From Pseudomonadota bacterium (GTDB lineage: Bacteria; Pseudomonadota; Gammaproteobacteria; Steroidobacterales; Steroidobacteraceae): a stretch of DNA of 5,676 nucleotides. Both the position numbers and the translations under genes were made by a program. The DNA lies in assembly GCA_947454665.1 (NCBI GenBank), contig CANGMU010000160.1, forward strand, positions 1 to 5,676, in the 5' to 3' direction. Of this stretch, positions 5,344 through 5,676 are shown piece after piece. The stretch's first letter is position 1. The number at the start of each line of letters is the position of its first letter. The notes beneath the pieces were generated by a model that did not search any database, was not told the DNA's origin, and saw only the letters and a list, made by a program, of their open reading frames with translations.

Positions 5344-5556
5344 ATGACCGATTCGAGAGAACCCGCCGCGATGCGCCTGGTCCGCATCCCCGTGGGCAGC
5401 TCGCTGGCCGAGGCCGAGCGGGAACTGATCCTGGCGACGCTCGATGAATGCGGCGGAAACAAATCCAGCGCCGCCAAGGTGCTCGGCATCAGCCTGAAGA
5501 CGCTCTACAACCGCCTGCACGCTTACTCGGCCGAGGCCGATCGCCTGCGGGCCTGA
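5344..5556 (+). CDS. Orphan Fis/NtrC-type helix-turn-helix protein (stand-alone DNA-binding domain)
   Basis: A 70-residue protein consisting almost only of a Fis-family (HTH_8) DNA-binding domain. After a short leader (1-17), the helix LAEAERELILATLDECGGN (21-39) is followed by KSSAAKVLGI (40-49) and the recognition helix SLKTLYNRLHAY (50-61). This is the typical C-terminal domain of sigma-54 activators such as NtrC-type response regulators, but no receiver or AAA+ domain precedes it: the frame has a stop at 5281-5283 and too little room. It has its own ribosome-binding region, GGGGAAGAGG (5329-5338), so it looks like a real small gene rather than a gene remnant. It probably binds DNA as a dimer and may act like Fis or autoregulate, given the two inverted repeats in its leader; the target is unknown. 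It converges on ligA with 9 bp between stops. Confidence 0.85.
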   Translation: MTDSREPAAMRLVRIPVGSSLAEAERELILATLDECGGNKSSAAKVLGISLKTLYNRLHAYSAEADRLRA

Positions 5557-5565
5557 AACCGCGCC

Positions 5566-5676
5566 TCAACCCGCCGGCAGCCCCAGCTGCTGGCGGAAGG
5601 TCGCCTCGTCGATGACGGGGACGCCCAGCTCGATCGCCTTGGCGAGCTTGGACCCCGCTTCCTCCCCGGCCAGCAC
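5566..5676 (-). CDS. ligA: NAD-dependent DNA ligase LigA, C-terminal end only
   Basis: The minus strand from the right edge to the stop at 5568-5566 encodes 36 residues, VLAGEEAGSKLAKAIELGV then PVIDEATFRQQLGLPAG. AGSKLAKAxELGVxVIDEAxF is the end of the BRCT domain that closes bacterial LigA, the enzyme that seals nicks in replication and repair using NAD. The conserved G-S-K-x-x-K-A and the spacing to VIDE are diagnostic for this C-terminus. The rest of the gene, including the catalytic domain, lies beyond the window. Other BRCT proteins could look similar in so short a piece, but the combination with the position of the stop fits LigA best. Confidence 0.85.
   Translation of the reverse strand: MLAGEEAGSKLAKAIELGVPVIDEATFRQQLGLPAG
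5571..5596. other. Strong GC hairpin at the convergent HTH/ligA junction
   Basis: CCGCCGGCAGC (5571-5581) pairs with GCTGCTGGCGG (5586-5596), an 11-bp stem with one G-U pair and a four-base loop. It lies inside the last ligA codons, 14 bases after the HTH stop. No U tract follows on either strand, so it is not a standard terminator; it could stabilise or mark 3' ends of either convergent transcript, or simply reflect GC-rich coding sequence. Confidence 0.5.

Noticed and set aside
5344..5556. Pseudogene remnant of a sigma-54 activator
   Set aside because: Its own ATG, a good ribosome-binding sequence, an intact domain and an upstream in-frame stop without any AAA+ remains favour a real small gene.

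Overview
This is a GC-rich (clearly above 60% by eye), densely coded stretch of bacterial chromosome, most likely from a gammaproteobacterium. Supporting this are a kleisin-type SMC accessory pair (ScpA/ScpB, which enterics replace with MukEF), a long-form beta/gammaproteobacterial TrpRS, YciO and YciB that align along their length with the E. coli proteins as I remember them, and an NAD-dependent DNA ligase. A Xanthomonadales/Lysobacterales- or Nevskiales-like lineage would fit, but that is inference. I see no mobile element, CRISPR array, rRNA or tRNA, and no stretch over about 150 bases without a gene.

Left half, minus strand (positions 3489 down to 1): yciO, trpS, scpA and scpB (scpB runs off the left edge). 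yciO and trpS are separated by 7 nt. trpS/scpA and scpA/scpB each overlap by an ATGA, so this looks like one operon with translational coupling. It combines a YrdC/Sua5-fold protein of uncertain role, tryptophanyl-tRNA synthetase and two SMC condensin subunits.

Right half, plus strand (3538 to 5255): yciB (septation protein A family), bolA-like (GTGA overlap with yciB) and a parvulin-type peptidyl-prolyl isomerase lipoprotein, closed by a clear rho-independent terminator. These are envelope and Fe-S/stress functions. They are transcribed divergently from yciO across a 48-nt gap containing a near-palindromic CTATGATAC that could supply -10 boxes to both sides.

Right end: a lone 70-residue Fis/NtrC-type helix-turn-helix protein with its own leader containing two small inverted repeats. 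It converges on the 3' end of ligA (minus strand, only the last 36 codons visible), with 9 bp between the two stop codons.

The region reads mostly as ordinary housekeeping DNA and I do not see a novel multi-gene system. The points most worth a second look are the orphan HTH gene and its leader, the four-cysteine [4Fe-4S]-like motif formed by the only cysteines of TrpRS, the -10-like boxes placed almost on the start codons of yciO and trpS (possible leaderless transcripts), and the long acidic tail of ScpA.
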